Origin: Phycisphaerales bacterium
Lineage (GTDB): Bacteria; Planctomycetota; Phycisphaerae; UBA1845; Fen-1342
Length of the DNA stretch: 6,272 nt
Assembly (NCBI GenBank): GCA_022839625.1
Contig: JALHJL010000101.1
Location: forward strand, 1-6,272
Direction: 5' to 3'
Shown in pieces: positions 4,866 through 6,272 of this stretch; within the stretch, counting starts at the first letter, position 1, and each line of letters starts with the position of its first letter. Below the pieces are notes generated by a model. The model saw only the letters and a program-made list of their open reading frames with translations, was not told the DNA's origin and made no database searches. The translations under genes were made by a program, and so were the position numbers.

Positions 4866-6272
4866 CTTCCCGAGCGAGCCGCCCGTCTTGAAGCCCTCCA
4901 GCATTCCACAGAAGTCTACTGAACCGCCCACGGACGTGGCGGTGCTGCAAGCGCGGATCTTGGAATTGGAGCAGCAGGTCGCGTATCTCACGCGGATGTT
5001 GTTTGGCCGTCGCAGTGAGAAGCTGCCCGACGATCCGAGCCAGGGCCGGCTGTTCGGAGACGCCTTGGCCCCGGCTGAAGCGCTGCCGGCCGCAACGGTG
5101 ACACCCGACGACGACGAGCCCGACCCGCCGCCCCGGCGTCGCAAACGGCATAAAGGTCGCCGGCCGCTGCCGGAGAATCTGCCGCGGGAGATTCACGAGA
5201 TTCATCCGCCCGAGAATGAGCGCACCTGCCCGGACTGTGGCGCGCCCAAGGCGATCTTCGGCCAGGACGTGACCGAAGAGCTGGAGGTCGTACCCGCCCG
5301 GTTCTTCGTGAACCGCTATGTGCGCTACAAGTACGCCTGCCGGCAGTGCCAGGGGCACGTCAGCATCGGGTCGTTGCCGCCGCGGCCGCTGGACAAGGGC
5401 GTGCCGGGGCCGGGCTTTTTGGCGCAGTTGATCACGAGCAAGTACGCCGATGCGCTGCCGCTGTACCGTCAGCAGCAGATCTATCGCCGGTATGGCCTGG
5501 AGCTGCCGCGTTCAACGTTGTGCGGCTGGGTGGCCTACGTCGCCACCACGCTGGCCCCGATCGTGGAGGCGCTGAAGCCGTGCGTGCGGGCCTCGCGCAA
5601 GATCCATACGGACGATACCCCGATCACGGTACTGGACCCGAGCGTCAAGCCGATCGGCTCGCGGCGCGGGTACATGTGGGTGTACATCGGCGAGCGGGAT
5701 GACGTCGTGTTCGAGTACACCAACTCGCGCAAGCGGGATGGGCCGGAGTCGTTCCTGAAGGGCTACCGCGGGTATCTGCAGGCCGATGCCTTCGCGGGCT
5801 ACAACCGCATCTGTGCCGGGGGCGACGTGACCGAAGTCGCCTGCTGGGCGCACGCCCGGCGGAAGTTCTTCGACGCCCAGGGCTCGCACGGCCCCGAAGC
5901 GCGGCGTGTGCTCACGCTGATCGGCCGGCTGTACTCCGTGGACGGCGGCGTCTGGCTCAGGTGCGGGCCGAACTGGACCGGTTGTCGCTGATCGTTCTGC
6001 CGCGTAGTGCGCTGGGCGAAGCGCTGGGCTATACGCTCAACAACTGGAAGGCGCTGACCCGTTACACCGAGGCGCCATTCCTGGCGATCGACAACAACCA
6101 CTCGGAGCGACAGATCAAGCAGCTCGTGATCGGCCGCAAGAACTGGCTCTTTGCCGGAAGTGAGGGTGGTGCTGAGAGCGCGGCGGTCCTGTACAGCCTG
6201 GTCGTCTCCTGCAAACTGGCCGGGGTCGATCCCTTCGCTTACTTCCGCGACGTGCTGCTGCGCATCCACACC
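4861..6272 (+). pseudogene. tnpC: IS66 transposase TnpC, internally deleted and frameshifted, 3' end outside window
   Basis: The DDE transposase of IS66 starts at GTG 4861, the only usual start after the in-frame stop at 4825. AAGGA lies 12 nt upstream. Domains in order are a leucine-zipper coiled coil (residues about 27-48, ending MLFGRRSEKL), a Pro/Asp/Arg linker, a zinc finger (C123-x2-C126, C160-x2-C163), and the catalytic core with D251 in HTDDT and D309 in YLQADAFAGY. The frame breaks after LIGRLYSVD (about residue 361, base 5943) and meets a stop at 5989-5991. The family sequence resumes in another frame from about 5946 (AQVRAELDRL, then LPRSALGEALGYTLNNW, IDNNHSER, IGRKNWLFAGS) to the window end. 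The catalytic Glu (codon 6105-6107) is thus cut off. Some 25-30 residues normally found between LYxIE and the LPKSPLG block are absent, so this is a deletion rather than a single-base slip. Probably inactive. Confidence 0.9.

Larger units (their letters stand above)
3964..6272 (+). mobile_element. IS66-family insertion sequence (left end present, right end outside window)
   Basis: Three genes in the fixed IS66 order tnpA-tnpB-tnpC follow a left end that starts GTGAGCGCTCGACGAATCAC at 3964-3983. The element sits inside the tnpA of a closely related remnant. IS66 elements usually make 8-bp target duplications; the 8 bases before the junction (3956-3963) should recur after its right end. The transposase gene is damaged, so the element probably cannot move by itself. 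The left boundary rests on the repeat comparison and is good to a base or two. Confidence 0.8.

Noticed and set aside
4276..5358. Long minus-strand open frame of 360 codons opposite tnpA, tnpB and tnpC
   Set aside because: It is antisense to three clear IS66 genes, has no recognisable domain, and is rich in Arg, Gln and Pro as expected from reverse reading of biased codons.
5935..5995. Programmed ribosomal frameshift in tnpC
   Set aside because: There is no slippery run or stimulatory structure, IS66 tnpC is normally one frame, and a conserved segment is missing, which frameshifting cannot explain.
1..6272. CRISPR array, tRNA or rRNA gene, or RNA-guided TnpB system
   Set aside because: No regularly spaced short repeats and no tRNA-like cloverleaf were seen. 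The tnpB here is the IS66 accessory gene, not the IS200/IS605 nuclease.

Overview
This is a GC-rich window (high G/C at third codon positions), apparently from a bacterial accessory region. It holds two mobile-element modules and a short stretch of damaged or unfamiliar genes between them. Nothing in it fixes the taxon. The pairing of a large serine recombinase with a small HTH partner, an XRE/ImmA pair and IS66 elements would fit a Planctomycetota-like or other GC-rich Gram-negative genome, but that is a weak inference.

Left part (1-2258). The window opens inside the C-terminal half of a large serine recombinase (zinc ribbon plus long coiled coil). The recombinase overlaps a 151-aa HTH protein that looks like its obligate neighbour. 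A promoter-like region follows, then a two-gene operon: an XRE-family repressor (1176-1544) and an ImmA/IrrE-type zinc protease (1566-2258). Repressor-protease pairs of this kind act as derepression switches in ICEBs1 (ImmR/ImmA) and in the Deinococcus damage response (DdrO/IrrE).

Middle part (2259-3709). An unrecognised gene starts at 2325 behind a 20-bp element that matches, at 18 of 20 positions, an element in front of the repressor gene. This suggests that both are controlled by the same repressor. The 382-residue reading frame looks composite: an N-terminal domain of about 150 residues, a Cys-rich region, and a tail after about residue 292 with different codon use. It overlaps by ATGA with a small predicted membrane protein that carries two Cys pairs and a C2HC-like finger. 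That protein runs straight into an IS66 end.

Right part (3710-6272). IS66-type sequence begins at 3710. The first 254 bp (left end plus the first 61 codons of tnpA) are present twice in tandem. This is best read as one IS66 element inserted into the tnpA of a related resident element. The second copy carries tnpA, tnpB and a tnpC that has lost an internal segment and is frameshifted before its last catalytic residue. The tnpB-tnpC gap has a near-consensus promoter and two alternative hairpins around the tnpC start. The right end of the element lies outside the window.

The item most likely to be new biology is the XRE/ImmA switch with its candidate second target, the gene at 2325. The IS66 region mainly shows how the locus has been eroded.
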